A program made the position numbers and the translations under genes. Source: Microcaldota archaeon (GTDB lineage: Archaea > Micrarchaeota > Micrarchaeia > Anstonellales > Bilamarchaeaceae). From it: a DNA stretch of 64,000 bases. Positions 9,425 to 19,810 of this stretch are shown here, in pieces. Every line of letters begins with the position of its first letter. Position 1 is the stretch's first letter. Below the pieces are notes generated by a model. That model worked only from the letters and a program-made list of their open reading frames with translations. It was not told where the DNA came from and ran no database searches. The DNA is taken from assembly GCA_016212525.1 (NCBI GenBank), contig JACRGD010000007.1, positions 220,778-284,777 of the forward strand, in the 5' to 3' direction.

Positions 9425-10609
9425 TCACTCGACATGATTCGTTCTTAAAAGCATCAGCGTTCCGATCAATCCAACAATTGCACTAAACATGAATCCAGCA
9501 CCAAAACCAAAGATAGACCAAAGCACTCCGACAACTAGACTCGAAATAAAATCCCCAACACCATTAACAGTCGCCAGCGCCCCGTATCCAAGGGCTCGCC
9601 TTTCCTTTTCGACAAGTTCCCCAGCAACCGCGCCCTCGAGCGTATCTTCAGCTGCTATAAACGCACCGGAAAGAGCGAACAAAACACCATAGAGGATCGG
9701 GTCGATTGGACAAACTATGAAGCCGACAAAAGTCACAACTGCAAGTGCATAGCCGACAACGAGTATTTTCTTTTTTCCAAATTTATCGCCCAAAACACCA
9801 AACGGATAACACATAAGGGCATAGGCAACGTTGCGTATGCCAAAGAGCAAAACGGATGTTGCACTGGCAGCAACAAAACCCAGACTCGGAGTCAGTTGAG
9901 CTACTGCAAAAAATATGAGTAAAGTATGGGAAAAATCAGCTGCTCCAAAAAAGAACACGGCATAAAGAAAACTTCGAAATCGATCTGGAAGCTCGGTTAG
10001 CGACAACACAATGCCCTTTTTGTTATTCGAGGGGGCAACTTTGGAATCTTTAACGCTAAACCAAAACACGATCGCAGCAAACATTCCTGGGATAACTGCA
10101 AAAAAGAAAATCTGTCGAATGTCAAAATAGGATAGAAGAACATAGCCCAGAAGCGGACCCATAATTGCTCCGAGAGTATCGGCAGTACGATGAAATCCAA
10201 ATGCCTTTCCCAGATCCTTTTCTTCAACTGAACTCGAAAGAATTGCATCTTTTGGTGGCCCACGTATACCCCTGCCAATCCAGGCAAAAGCACGGGAAAA
10301 TAGCACCATCGGCCAAGTGCTCGAGAGGGCAACAAATGCAGGAAACATTCCAGTCGCCAGATAACCCAGAACTGCAAGTTCCTTTCGTTTTCCGAGTTTA
10401 TCCGAATAGTAACCGGAAAACAGCTTTGCAAAGCTCGAAAGGCCATCGCTTACACCCTCAATCAAACCAAGAGCATAAGCCGGAGCGCCAAGGATTGCAA
10501 GGAACGAGGGAAGCATTACAGTAACTGTTTCATGACTAAAGTCAGAAAGGAAACTCGTAAGTGATGCGCCAAGCACGGTTCGATTTAGCCAACTTGCCCT
10601 CTCATTCAT
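9425..10609 (-). CDS. Major facilitator superfamily transporter
   Basis: 394 aa, about 12 hydrophobic segments; GLIEGVSDGLSSFAKLFSGYYSDKLGKRK (MFS loop 2-3) and a second YPFGVLGDKFGKKK. Confidence 0.9.
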   Translation of the reverse strand: MNERASWLNRTVLGASLTSFLSDFSHETVTVMLPSFLAILGAPAYALGLIEGVSDGLSSFAKLFSGYYSDKLGKRKELAVLGYLATGMFPAFVALSSTWPMVLFSRAFAWIGRGIRGPPKDAILSSSVEEKDLGKAFGFHRTADTLGAIMGPLLGYVLLSYFDIRQIFFFAVIPGMFAAIVFWFSVKDSKVAPSNNKKGIVLSLTELPDRFRSFLYAVFFFGAADFSHTLLIFFAVAQLTPSLGFVAASATSVLLFGIRNVAYALMCYPFGVLGDKFGKKKILVVGYALAVVTFVGFIVCPIDPILYGVLFALSGAFIAAEDTLEGAVAGELVEKERRALGYGALATVNGVGDFISSLVVGVLWSIFGFGAGFMFSAIVGLIGTLMLLRTNHVE

Positions 10610-10657
10610 TGGAAAAGTAATACCTTTAGAGTTTAAATCTATTGAGAGTTTTCTTAT

Positions 10658-11035
10658 CTAGACAACCATTTTTTCTTCATATTGCTCAAACAGGCCACGA
10701 TAGATGACTTTTTTACCTGCAATATCGACAACGTAGTCGAAAACTCCAGATTCACCAATCTGAATCATGAATTCTTTGTAGCTCAGCTTGAGATTTTGAC
10801 GAAACCTAATAGCATCGATAATCTTTTGTCTAATAAATTGTCTCTGAATTAGCACATTTTGAGTCCTTATTTGAATGAATGAGGCATTCTGATCAAAAAC
10901 AATCAGAGAATGTGAGTTTACATCCACACGATAGCCCCAAACGCCAAGATTTCGAAGTTGTCTTATTGCATCGAGAAATGGAGTTTTGTCAGTTTTAGAA
11001 TCTTCAAGGATCTGAGATATAAGTCGTTCGTCCAT
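10658..11035 (-). CDS. DUF1398-like (YbcV-like) small protein
   Basis: 125 aa; FLDAIRQLRNLGVWGYRVDVNSHSLIVFD...SYKEFMIQIGESGVFDYVVDIAGKKVIYRG resembles the DUF1398 layout. Confidence 0.5.
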   Translation of the reverse strand: MDERLISQILEDSKTDKTPFLDAIRQLRNLGVWGYRVDVNSHSLIVFDQNASFIQIRTQNVLIQRQFIRQKIIDAIRFRQNLKLSYKEFMIQIGESGVFDYVVDIAGKKVIYRGLFEQYEEKMVV

Positions 11036-11215
11036 AACAACTCGTTTCTGGCAAATTTTTTAAGGTGATAGCCGCCAAACGAGTTATGCCTTAGGATCTC
11101 GCTACAAAAAACATTGCCAACATAGCAGACATGAATCGAAACATACGCTCGAGGTCGACACAAGAGAAAAATTAAGCAAAAAAAGAATAGTAAGAATTAA
11201 ATTAGATCGAAGTTC

Positions 11216-12250
11216 ATGCAAATAAGTATGGATTTTATTTTAGACGACCCAAGTGAGATATTTGCCGGAGCACCAGATATATTAGTAGCAGTTGGAATTT
11301 TATTATTGGGATTTTTAATCGGCAAATCAGCCCAGTTCCTTATTCAGAATAGACTAAAAATAATAGCAAAAATAAGTACAGCAAATACAGAATATCTTCT
11401 CCTAAAATCTCTCGAGAAACCTCTTGAAACGCTAATATCGATAGTTACCATTTATGTTGCGTCAACTTCACTACGTAGCCTTTTTGAGCAAAAAGAAAAT
11501 ATGACAAACATACTGTTTATTCTAGTAACTTTAATAGCAGCAGGATTTGTAAGCAATATAATTTCGAATTTTATCTCGCGTATATTTCCGGTCAGAAATA
11601 CACGCTACTCAAGGTCCCCAAAAATAGTAGACAAAATATTAGTTACAATAGTCTACCTAATGGCAATATTAGTAATATTAGGCCATTTTAGCGTAGATAT
11701 AACTCCACTTATAGCAGCACTGGGAATCTTAGGTCTGGCGGTGAGTCTTTCACTTCAGGACAGCGTTGCAAATCTTTTTGCAGGGCTTTATCTAGTTTCA
11801 TCAAGCCCCATAAGAGTAGGAGATTATATCGAGATAACCTCGGAAAAAGTAAGTGGATATGTAGAGGACATAAACTGGAGAGAAACAAAGGTCAGAACCC
11901 TTGACAATACACTCATAGTTCTGCCCAACACAAAAATCTCGCAGTCAGTTGTAATCAATACCTCATTACCAGAAAAAGACATCACAGTCTCAATCGACTG
12001 TAAGGTGTCAAACAAATCAGACCTGGACCAGGTGGAAAAGATAACATTGGAGGTTGCTAAAAATCTTCAGCAAAATACAAAAGGCGCAGTGAAATCTTTT
12101 GAACCGATTTTAAGATACGACAACTTTGAAGATGCTAAAGTTCACTTTACAATAGTACTAATGGCAGAAGAGTACATGGACAGTTTCCAGCTAAGACATG
12201 AATTCATAAAGGCGTTAAAGAGAGAATTTGGAAAAAAAGGAATAGAATAG
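11216..12250 (+). CDS. MscS-family small-conductance mechanosensitive channel
   Basis: 344 aa; LIAALGILGLAVSLSLQDSVANLFAGLYLVSSSPIRVGDYIEI (MscS TM3/beta domain), LDNTLIVLPNTKI. Confidence 0.95.
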   Translation: MQISMDFILDDPSEIFAGAPDILVAVGILLLGFLIGKSAQFLIQNRLKIIAKISTANTEYLLLKSLEKPLETLISIVTIYVASTSLRSLFEQKENMTNILFILVTLIAAGFVSNIISNFISRIFPVRNTRYSRSPKIVDKILVTIVYLMAILVILGHFSVDITPLIAALGILGLAVSLSLQDSVANLFAGLYLVSSSPIRVGDYIEITSEKVSGYVEDINWRETKVRTLDNTLIVLPNTKISQSVVINTSLPEKDITVSIDCKVSNKSDLDQVEKITLEVAKNLQQNTKGAVKSFEPILRYDNFEDAKVHFTIVLMAEEYMDSFQLRHEFIKALKREFGKKGIE

Positions 12251-12268
12251 AAACCCACTGCTAACAGA

Positions 12269-12553
12269 TCATTGAATCTTTCCGCCACAGCCAGAGCAGA
12301 ACCGAGTCCCTAGAGGAAATTCCAGATTGCATTTTGTACAGCTGACAACGAGTTTTACACCGCAACCGGAGCAGAATTTCATACCATGTTCGATTGGCTT
12401 TTTGCATTTGGGACACCTGGGAGTCTTGTCCCCTTCGAGCACTTTTTTGGCACCCTGATCAATAGTATTTGAAATGCCAGAACTGGTTTTGTATTCGATA
12501 TCGTTCTTGAGCCGACTAGTAACCTGATTGAGGATATTATCAAAAATTCCCAT
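12269..12553 (-). CDS. Double zinc-ribbon protein
   Basis: 94 aa; CPKCKKPIEHGMKFCSGCG and CTKCNLEFPLGTRFCSGCG. Confidence 0.85.
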   Translation of the reverse strand: MGIFDNILNQVTSRLKNDIEYKTSSGISNTIDQGAKKVLEGDKTPRCPKCKKPIEHGMKFCSGCGVKLVVSCTKCNLEFPLGTRFCSGCGGKIQ

Positions 12554-12594
12554 AAACAGGATATTGCGGGGAAAATTAAAAAAATAGATAAGAT

Positions 12595-13563
12595 TTATCG
12601 AAATGGACGATTATTCCGACGAAGCGATTTGAGATCTAGCATTTTAAAGCGATTTTCCAAATGGGCAATTTCCTTTGGATCGATACTGGCGCACATATCC
12701 GCCTCGATCAAGACTGCTGGATATGCAAAGCGATCACTAATGGAGCAGAGCGAATAAATAATCGATGCAAGGTCTGAAATAGGAGATAGGTCAGAAAAAA
12801 ATTCGACTCGCAGCGCAAGATCCTCTTTCGCCGGCTTTAGATAAAAGAAGGAAAGGCTTTTTGCAACTTCAGAGAGCTCTTTTGGAAGAGTATTTTTCTC
12901 AGAATAGGGAAAAATGTCTGTCCTAAATCCCTCATCTAGAAGATAGTCGCACATAACGCCATCAGAACACTCAAGATCAAATGAAGCAGAAAGTTTACGA
13001 GAACGTGAATCCTTGATTATGCCGCAGGGGATGCACGAGATGGACCGGCAGCGATCATAGAGTTTTTGATAAAGAGAAAGGACTTCCAGATAATCTTTGG
13101 ATAGGGAAGAATCAGAGGGAGGCCGATCTGAGGGAACGGGAATCAGAGAACCATCTAAAAGAAGCAGCGATGGCTTAAATTTCTCGAGCGTCTGAATCGC
13201 TACCGACAGCTCGGACTTAAGTCGAATCAAAGATTTGAAAGTAGCTGCTTCGTGCTCATCTAATGCAGAGCGGGCATCGAAATCAGGGGCTGCGTATTTC
13301 GATGGAACATAAGAATATGATTCAAGAGAACCATTAGCATATTTAAAAGTTACACCAACCGAGCGAACGATAGCCAAATCAAAACCATGCATACGATAAG
13401 AAATGATTCCGCCGTCGACCGCAGCTACCGAAACAGACAGAGGAGTCTTAGTAAGGGGAAATAAGGGAACCGATTTAGATGCCTTAATTGAAGCAATTTT
13501 CGACGCCAACACGCTCTGACCCTTTCGAATTTGATCAGCAAGAGAGTCAAATTTGTCTATCAT
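12595..13563 (-). CDS. nurA: NurA-domain 5'-3' nuclease
   Basis: 322 aa; VAAVDGG, LLLLDGSLIP, GIIKDSRSRKL spacing as in NurA. Confidence 0.8.
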   Translation of the reverse strand: MIDKFDSLADQIRKGQSVLASKIASIKASKSVPLFPLTKTPLSVSVAAVDGGIISYRMHGFDLAIVRSVGVTFKYANGSLESYSYVPSKYAAPDFDARSALDEHEAATFKSLIRLKSELSVAIQTLEKFKPSLLLLDGSLIPVPSDRPPSDSSLSKDYLEVLSLYQKLYDRCRSISCIPCGIIKDSRSRKLSASFDLECSDGVMCDYLLDEGFRTDIFPYSEKNTLPKELSEVAKSLSFFYLKPAKEDLALRVEFFSDLSPISDLASIIYSLCSISDRFAYPAVLIEADMCASIDPKEIAHLENRFKMLDLKSLRRNNRPFR

Positions 13564-13608
13564 CGAGATGATAATAAGAGGAAGAATTTAAAGGCCCAAA
13601 GGAAAGAA

Positions 13609-14133
13609 ATGACCATGATACTTTCTGACCAGGACATGCGAGAGATGATGAAAAAGGGCAAAATAAAAATAGAGCCGCTCGAAGATGATCAGATTGGAGG
13701 GGCCAGTGTTGATCTTACATTAAGCGATCAGTGGTATTTCTTCAAAAACAAGTATCTTGGAAAAAAGGCAGTTGATCTCTCAAAAGTCCCATTTCAGGAA
13801 GCTTTCGAGATGAAAAAAGCAAAAACAATCGAACTCATGCCACAGCAGATGTGCCTTGCAAAAACAGTCGAGAAGATAACACTTGCAGGGGACATAATGG
13901 GGAAACTCGAAGGTCGTAGCAGATTCGCAAGAATGGGCCTTATAATCCACATAACAAGTGCACTTGTTCAACCAGGAAGCAGCAACCACCAGGTTTTGGA
14001 AATAGTAAACCTGGCTCCATTCCCAATAAAAATACATAGCGGCATGAGAATATCTCAGGTCCTATTCGAACAACTCAAAACAAACACCAAAAAACCGTAT
14101 GCAAAATTCGGACAGATTGCAAGGAAACAGTGA
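13609..14133 (+). CDS. dcd: dCTP deaminase
   Basis: ORF 13531-14133, start most likely 13609 (MTMILSDQDM); GRSRFARMGLIIHITSALVQPGSSNHQVLEIVNLAPFPIKIHSGMRISQVLFEQL. Confidence 0.92.
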   Translation: MTMILSDQDMREMMKKGKIKIEPLEDDQIGGASVDLTLSDQWYFFKNKYLGKKAVDLSKVPFQEAFEMKKAKTIELMPQQMCLAKTVEKITLAGDIMGKLEGRSRFARMGLIIHITSALVQPGSSNHQVLEIVNLAPFPIKIHSGMRISQVLFEQLKTNTKKPYAKFGQIARKQ

Positions 14134-14137
14134 AAAA

Positions 14138-14791
14138 ATGGAAGATAAAGGCACAGTTAAGAAAAACAATTCTCTAATTTACATAAGCATTGCCGCATTT
14201 GTCATAATTGTACTTGTGGCAGCAGTAGTATATATGCCACAACTGGACAAAGTCAAATTCACAATATACGAACAACCGCTAATAAAAAATAAAGAGCTGC
14301 AGATAAAAAATGGGCAGATTTTTCAGTACGTATTTATATATAATAAAAGCACACCATTGCCAATTACGTACGGAGTTTATAGCAAATCACAATGCACGGC
14401 AATTAGGATATTTGGAAGCAGCAATAATAGCGACGAGATATGCATAAGGAAAGATGGGACAGAACAAAACGGATCCAATACGACATATAGCAACCCCTCG
14501 ATAATCATGTTCAAACCATGGATGCTTGCACTAAAGGACAACTGGAAGTGGGAAGCGAACATAACCATGGAATATCCGACAGTTACTGATGAAATAAGCA
14601 GAATAAATTACAGAGTAGTACGTAAAGAACCATATCGGGGAAGAATGGCATATTTTGTGGAAGAGAGCATAGATGGAGCCAATCCAGAATACGAATGGAT
14701 AGATCAGGACTTTAGAATACTTCTAAAAATGCAGGGCCCGGAGTACACAATAGAACTGGTAAATGCTACTGGAATCAGATTTAATGATTAG
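14138..14791 (+). CDS. Hypothetical membrane-anchored protein
   Basis: ORF 14099-14791; likely start 14138 (MEDKGTVKKNNSLIYISIAAFVIIVLVAAVVY), one N-terminal TM and an exported domain. Confidence 0.7.
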   Translation: MEDKGTVKKNNSLIYISIAAFVIIVLVAAVVYMPQLDKVKFTIYEQPLIKNKELQIKNGQIFQYVFIYNKSTPLPITYGVYSKSQCTAIRIFGSSNNSDEICIRKDGTEQNGSNTTYSNPSIIMFKPWMLALKDNWKWEANITMEYPTVTDEISRINYRVVRKEPYRGRMAYFVEESIDGANPEYEWIDQDFRILLKMQGPEYTIELVNATGIRFND

Positions 14792-14859
14792 AAATACCAA
14801 CACAATAAGTAGACATCAGAAACGAAACACGTAAGAGATTAAAATGGATAAAAAGAAGA

Positions 14860-15048
14860 TTAAACCACAGAGATATCTTTTTCTCTAAGGACGGTTAGAG
14901 GAACTACGCCTTTTTGAACTTCCGCATAGGCTATTTCTACAAATCCCATCCGCTCGGCAGTAACTTTAATAAGCGCAGGAGCACCCATAGAAAGCTGTAG
15001 TGCCCGGGCTCCGATGATTCTTGCAAGTTCGTATTTAGTTAATTCCAT
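14860..15048 (-). CDS. rpoK: DNA-directed RNA polymerase subunit K (Rpo6/RpoK)
   Basis: 62 aa; MELTKYELARIIGARALQLSMGAPALIKV matches the Rpo6/Rpb6 signature. Confidence 0.95.
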   Translation of the reverse strand: MELTKYELARIIGARALQLSMGAPALIKVTAERMGFVEIAYAEVQKGVVPLTVLREKDISVV

Positions 15049-15092
15049 TAAAAGCCACCAATAACGCTAAAATTCGCAGATAATACTCTTCA

Positions 15093-16379
15093 CTACAAGA
15101 TAATATAAATATTTCCCTTTTTGCCAAGAAGCATAACAGTTTCACCAGTGGCATCATAGGACTTGGCCATTGCACCCGCAAGTTTGACTTTTAGACCAGG
15201 CCTAAGGACGTCAAGATTGATCCGGTCCTCAAAAAGATAGACCACTCCTTCATTTTCAGATGGATCGAGTAAAAGAAGTCGGATTAGAGAACCTGTTTCC
15301 TTTTTAGTCTTCTTATATTCCACAGAACCTACAGATTTGACAGTAAGAACATCAGTATTGATGTTGCGCATACCGTCTTTGATCTTGGCGATATTGGTAA
15401 GATTGATTTCCTTGAACTTCTTTCGTGCGAATTTGAACGCCAGTCCGATTTCTCTCTGAGCTTCATTGACCATGTGTTTCATTTCTTTCTTCATTACATC
15501 CTCGTCGCCATCGGACTGCATCATCACTTCATAGGCCTTCTTGAAGAAGGTGTCAGGTAGCTTAGAAATCCCCTGTTCTTCTTTTAGCTCAGCTACAAAC
15601 TGATAATCTTCCACATCAAGAAGCTGTTGGTGATAATCCTTCTCTGAGGGCTTTTGTGAAATCTCGGAAGCAGGAACAAGTTGATGAGTCTTCTTATGGC
15701 CCGGAGGAGAATCAATTTGAGACACTACTTCAACCGGAGAGGAGACCACAATTCCAGAAGTAGAGACCGGTTCTTTTGGAACGTCCAGCGTAGTCTGGAC
15801 AGAAATTGATGAATCGACGCTCCCGACCTGATCAAGGCCCGAAATAACTTCGAGATAGCTAGTGAGGAATTCCTGCATGACTTTTCGTCCTGCTTCCTGC
15901 TGCTGGTCAAGAGTTCCATGAGCAGATTGTGGAGTATTTGAGTTAGTAACAGTCTTAAGATAAATCTTCTCGATAGTAGGCATCATCTTGCTTCGGACTG
16001 CGGCAGCACGCTCTTTACCAAGGTGCTTCTCGAACAATTTTGTAATTGGCTGGAGCACTTTCTCTTTTGCATCATGAGCGCTTAGAGCAGGAGTACCAGG
16101 AACATCTGGCGCTGGAGGAGTTGATTGTGATTTATCAGAGAACATCTCTGCAAAGGACATAACTTCGGCTTCAGTCTGTTTACGCTTCTCGAGAATTTCA
16201 AGGGCAACATCACGGACAGATGGTTCTTTGTCATAACTTAATTCGACAAGTGCAAAGATGGCACCCGGGTCGTCGATTGTTCCAAGTGATTTTGCAGCAT
16301 GTTTCCTAACTTCAGGACTCTCATCGAAGGTGAGGGAAATGAGTTTGTTGATGTTTATTTGTTCAGACAATGATTCCAT
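15093..16379 (-). CDS. HEAT-repeat protein with C-terminal OB-fold (RPA-like)
   Basis: 428 aa; N-terminal SPEVRKHAAKSLGTIDDPGAIFALVELSYDKEPSVRDVALEIL; C-terminal NTDVLTVKSVGSVEYKKTKKETGSLIRLLLLDPSENEGVVYLFEDRINLDVLRPGLKVKLAGAMAKSY...ETVMLLGKKGNIYII. Confidence 0.65.
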   Translation of the reverse strand: MESLSEQININKLISLTFDESPEVRKHAAKSLGTIDDPGAIFALVELSYDKEPSVRDVALEILEKRKQTEAEVMSFAEMFSDKSQSTPPAPDVPGTPALSAHDAKEKVLQPITKLFEKHLGKERAAAVRSKMMPTIEKIYLKTVTNSNTPQSAHGTLDQQQEAGRKVMQEFLTSYLEVISGLDQVGSVDSSISVQTTLDVPKEPVSTSGIVVSSPVEVVSQIDSPPGHKKTHQLVPASEISQKPSEKDYHQQLLDVEDYQFVAELKEEQGISKLPDTFFKKAYEVMMQSDGDEDVMKKEMKHMVNEAQREIGLAFKFARKKFKEINLTNIAKIKDGMRNINTDVLTVKSVGSVEYKKTKKETGSLIRLLLLDPSENEGVVYLFEDRINLDVLRPGLKVKLAGAMAKSYDATGETVMLLGKKGNIYIIL

Positions 16380-16411
16380 AGACCCACCGCTAGGGGAGTA
16401 AGCAGGACAAG

Positions 16412-17482
16412 TTATTTAATTATTTTCTCGATCGCATCCAGCGCGGCATCAATATTTTTGAGTTCGAAATTGCCCATATGAGCGATTCGCAGACCGGTTT
16501 TCTCGAATTTGCCTCGGGCACCAACTATCTTGATTCCGAATTCCTTAGATAGCCGCGATTTGATGGTTTTAGCCTGCTCCTCGGATTTTGCGACAAAGCC
16601 GGTTACAGTGTTTGATTCGAAACCCTTCTCGGCAATCATCTCAAAGCCCATTTTCGCAAGCCTAGAGCGAGTGTGTTCGGATGCCTCATGATGTCGCTTT
16701 ACCGCACCAGAAACACCGCCTTTTTGATCCAGAACATCAAATGCCTTTTGCAATGCCCAAAACAGGGAAACCGCAGGCGTGTTTGGAGTCTGACAATCCT
16801 TCTCGAATCGCTTTTTGTGACGTCTTAGATCGCAGTAGTAGCTCGGAATAGTAGTCCGTTTTGAGAACACTTCGACTGCTTCCTGGGAAAGACCAATTAA
16901 TGCCATTCCGGGAGGAGCGGCAATACCTTTTTGACTTCCGGTAACAAATGCATCAACGTGATATTCTTTCATATCGAATTCTGTTCCCGGCCACGCTGAA
17001 ATACCATCGACGATAGTGAGCATGCCTTTGGATTTGGCGTACTTGCAGATATCCTTGATCTGGTTCTTTACGCCCATACTAGTTTCATTATAGACAATAG
17101 CGATTGCCCGTGCATTGCTCTGATCGATTTGCGATTTGACCCGCTCGAGATTCCAGCCCTTGCCATCTTCGCCCCGATGAACGATTGCATTAGCATAGAC
17201 GCCAACAGTCGTAGCTTGATGATCGCCAAATTCACCATTTGGAAAACAGACAACCTTGTCCTCTTTAGTCAAGAGATTTAGAACCAGCGTTTCAAGACCA
17301 AGTGCACCTGAACCGGTTATAACATATGCTTCGTGAGCATTGAAATATTTTCTAAGCCGCATAACCAGATCCTTATATAAGACAGAGAACTCTTCGCTTC
17401 GATGAGTTATCATTTCCCTGGTTTGTGCCTCGGAAATTTCTTTCAAAACAGGAACTGGGCCGGGTGCTAGTAAGTTTACCAT
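16412..17482 (-). CDS. Class V aminotransferase (alanine-glyoxylate / serine-pyruvate type)
   Basis: 356 aa; LAPGPVPVLKEI, THRSEEF, TGSGALGLET, VDGISAWPGTEFDM, VTGSQKGIAAPPGMALI (PLP lysine). Confidence 0.93.
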   Translation of the reverse strand: MVNLLAPGPVPVLKEISEAQTREMITHRSEEFSVLYKDLVMRLRKYFNAHEAYVITGSGALGLETLVLNLLTKEDKVVCFPNGEFGDHQATTVGVYANAIVHRGEDGKGWNLERVKSQIDQSNARAIAIVYNETSMGVKNQIKDICKYAKSKGMLTIVDGISAWPGTEFDMKEYHVDAFVTGSQKGIAAPPGMALIGLSQEAVEVFSKRTTIPSYYCDLRRHKKRFEKDCQTPNTPAVSLFWALQKAFDVLDQKGGVSGAVKRHHEASEHTRSRLAKMGFEMIAEKGFESNTVTGFVAKSEEQAKTIKSRLSKEFGIKIVGARGKFEKTGLRIAHMGNFELKNIDAALDAIEKIIK

Positions 17483-17663
17483 AGTTTCACATCACATTAG
17501 AGAGTCGTAAAGTGAAACTATATAGGAAGAGAAAGGATAAAAATATAGTGAACCGCACATACAATGCAGTCGCGAAATGATCTTTAGCTCACGCACTAAA
17601 GTCGCAAAGCGGGAGAGAAAACACGCGCACGTCTTCTCGCAAAATAATCGTAGTTTGCTAGGA

Positions 17664-18470
17664 TTAGGTGGATGCGGACAAATTTTGGGAATTGCGAACC
17701 GCAAGCGCAGCACGAAGATCGAGCAGAGTCTGAATTCCCCGCCGATGATACCACTGAGTTTCTTCAAGATCGCCCCGGGGAGGAATGGAGACGTCTCTCA
17801 AAGATCCTCCTGCAACTAATTCGTCTGGGAATCCATGAAGGGAAACTGCAGTGCCACTAAAGTACGGAACAAGACAATCGACAAGAACACTGGGGCACAC
17901 TGCACCATAGCGGCTGCTGGCAAAGCCAACCTGAAGAGATCTTGCATCAGGATCAAAAGTAATTATGCCACCACCTAGAACCTCATTAAAATGCAGTTCG
18001 GTTTGGGTAAGCAAAGACAGAAGAGGCAGTAGATTTTCATGAACTATACAGCTGGCATAACGAGTAGCTCGAGTGATACGATGAGTAGCTGCCCGGCCCA
18101 GAGTCCCAACAGTTTCCCAGTCCGCAAGATCCAAACGAACATTAGAAGTTAATAATGCAAATAAACGAACTTCAGAACTCTTTCGATCTCTGGCAGCAAT
18201 AATGAATTTACCAGAAACCCTTGGCCGCTCAGAACGATTTTTGTCGAGCATAAGATACTGGTGTGGATTTGAAGGAATGGGGATGCCATGCAATGGGATT
18301 TGGGGGTTATGAGTATCAAGTCTGACAGGAGATGCACAAACGATCATTGGTGGCTCGGTCCTAACACCATAGGGGTTTCTTGGTTTTGTCTCTGGAGAAG
18401 ACCCAATAACACGCGGGACAAGATTAGGATTCGTAAGTTTAGAAGATCTGGAAGAACCAGTAGCATGCAT
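17664..18470 (-). CDS. Hypothetical protein with possible Janus/PHPT-like phosphohistidine-phosphatase domain
   Basis: 268 aa; YASCIVHENLLPLLSLLTQTELHFNEVLGGGIITFDPDARSLQVGFASSRYGAVCPSVLVDCLVPYF resembles PHPT H...GGG.I......I.V.G.S..YG. Confidence 0.4.
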   Translation of the reverse strand: MHATGSSRSSKLTNPNLVPRVIGSSPETKPRNPYGVRTEPPMIVCASPVRLDTHNPQIPLHGIPIPSNPHQYLMLDKNRSERPRVSGKFIIAARDRKSSEVRLFALLTSNVRLDLADWETVGTLGRAATHRITRATRYASCIVHENLLPLLSLLTQTELHFNEVLGGGIITFDPDARSLQVGFASSRYGAVCPSVLVDCLVPYFSGTAVSLHGFPDELVAGGSLRDVSIPPRGDLEETQWYHRRGIQTLLDLRAALAVRNSQNLSAST

Positions 18471-18598
18471 AGGACATTAAATTATCGAGAAGAATATTTA
18501 AATATATCTTTTAACATTAAGTCCCACAGCACCTAAGAAAAATTAAGACACCAAAAAACAAAGGCCAAACGAAGGGAAGAACCCAACTCAGAGAAAAA

Positions 18599-19639
18599 TC
18601 ACATATTAAGTTTTCCGCGGTATTTTATATAGGTGGCATAGTCAATATACTTTTTCTTAGCTATATAATCATGAGTTTTTGGAGCGAGGTTCTGGACTGA
18701 CTCAATCTTATCAGTAACTTCAAAGATGAACGAGTCGCTACCAGAGCCGGAACCATAGGAAGTAACAAGTATCTTGTCCTCGGGTTTTGCAATATCCAGA
18801 ACCGCAGCAAAACCAAGAGGCGATGCACCTGAATAAGTATTTCCTATAATCGGAGAAAGTAGCCCGGGTTTAAGTTGCTCAGAAGTTGCACCAAGTGCTT
18901 TTCCAGCTTCAACCGGGAACTTACCGTTGGGCTGGTGGAAAACAACATATTTGAAATCGGACATTTTCATTCCTGTTCTCTCCAAAATGCCTTTTGTCGC
19001 TCCAGTAACGTGTTTGAAATATGCAGGCTTTCCAGTGAAACGGCCGGCATGTGAGGGATATTGTGCATGTTGTCTTCTCCAGAAATCAGGAGTATCAGTA
19101 GTATATGAGAACGTAGCTTCGCAAACTGCAACGGACTCCTTATCTGAGCCGGTTATGAATGCCGCGCCACCTGAAGCTGCAGAGTATTCGAGCGCATCTG
19201 CGGGCCTTCCCTGTGCAGTATCTGCACCGATTGCAAGACCGTATTGGATCATTTTTGAATCGACCATTGCAAGAACCATCTGCAAACCCGCAGTTCCAGC
19301 TTTGCAGGCGAATTCAAGATCAGCCGCGGTCAGATTTGGAGTCGCATCAAGCGCTTCAGCAACCATAGTCGCAGTTGGTTTTACTGCGTATGGGTGCGAT
19401 TCGCTTCCAACGTAAAGAGCACCGATTTTTTTGGGATCGATTCTTGCGCGTGCGAGGGCGTTTCGGCCAGCTTCGACGGAAATTGTAGTTGTATCTTCAT
19501 CGATTCCGCCAACTGCCTTTTCAAATATTCCAAGGCCACCTTCGATTCGTTCCTGTTCTTCGCCCCAGACGCGGGCAATTTCAGAAGATTTAATTCGATA
19601 GACTGGAATGTAAACGCCATAACCAACAATGCCACTCAT
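18599..19639 (-). CDS. Hydroxymethylglutaryl-CoA synthase (archaeal)
   Basis: 346 aa; [45 protein letters not shown] (active-site Cys), [17 protein letters not shown]. Confidence 0.95.
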   Translation of the reverse strand: MSGIVGYGVYIPVYRIKSSEIARVWGEEQERIEGGLGIFEKAVGGIDEDTTTISVEAGRNALARARIDPKKIGALYVGSESHPYAVKPTATMVAEALDATPNLTAADLEFACKAGTAGLQMVLAMVDSKMIQYGLAIGADTAQGRPADALEYSAASGGAAFITGSDKESVAVCEATFSYTTDTPDFWRRQHAQYPSHAGRFTGKPAYFKHVTGATKGILERTGMKMSDFKYVVFHQPNGKFPVEAGKALGATSEQLKPGLLSPIIGNTYSGASPLGFAAVLDIAKPEDKILVTSYGSGSGSDSFIFEVTDKIESVQNLAPKTHDYIAKKKYIDYATYIKYRGKLNM

Positions 19640-19781
19640 AGGATCACTTTTGAAGTATGTTGATAAGATTTCCGCTTTTTAAAGCTTGAGTCAGAGGAGA
19701 TTAAAATACGATTTCTGACGAACTAACAAAGGAGCCAGGATGAATCAAGATACATGTTTTGAGTGCAACAAAGCGGAAAAA

Positions 19782-19788
19782 TTTAAAT
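19782..19788 (+). promoter_or_regulatory. TATA box (leaderless-type spacing) of the 19811 gene
   Basis: TTTAAAT centred 26 nt upstream of ATG 19811. Confidence 0.55.
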
Positions 19789-19810
19789 CTTCACCTGCAA
19801 TATTTCGAGC

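Noticed and set aside
12595-14133. NurA-HerA style repair operon
   Set aside because: NurA is present but no HerA, Mre11 or Rad50 gene is in the window; neighbours are dcd and a zinc ribbon.
17492-17767. 91-aa minus ORF and plus-strand ORFs at 17577-17860
   Set aside because: Overlap the better-supported 17664-18470 ORF; composition looks like shadow reading frames.
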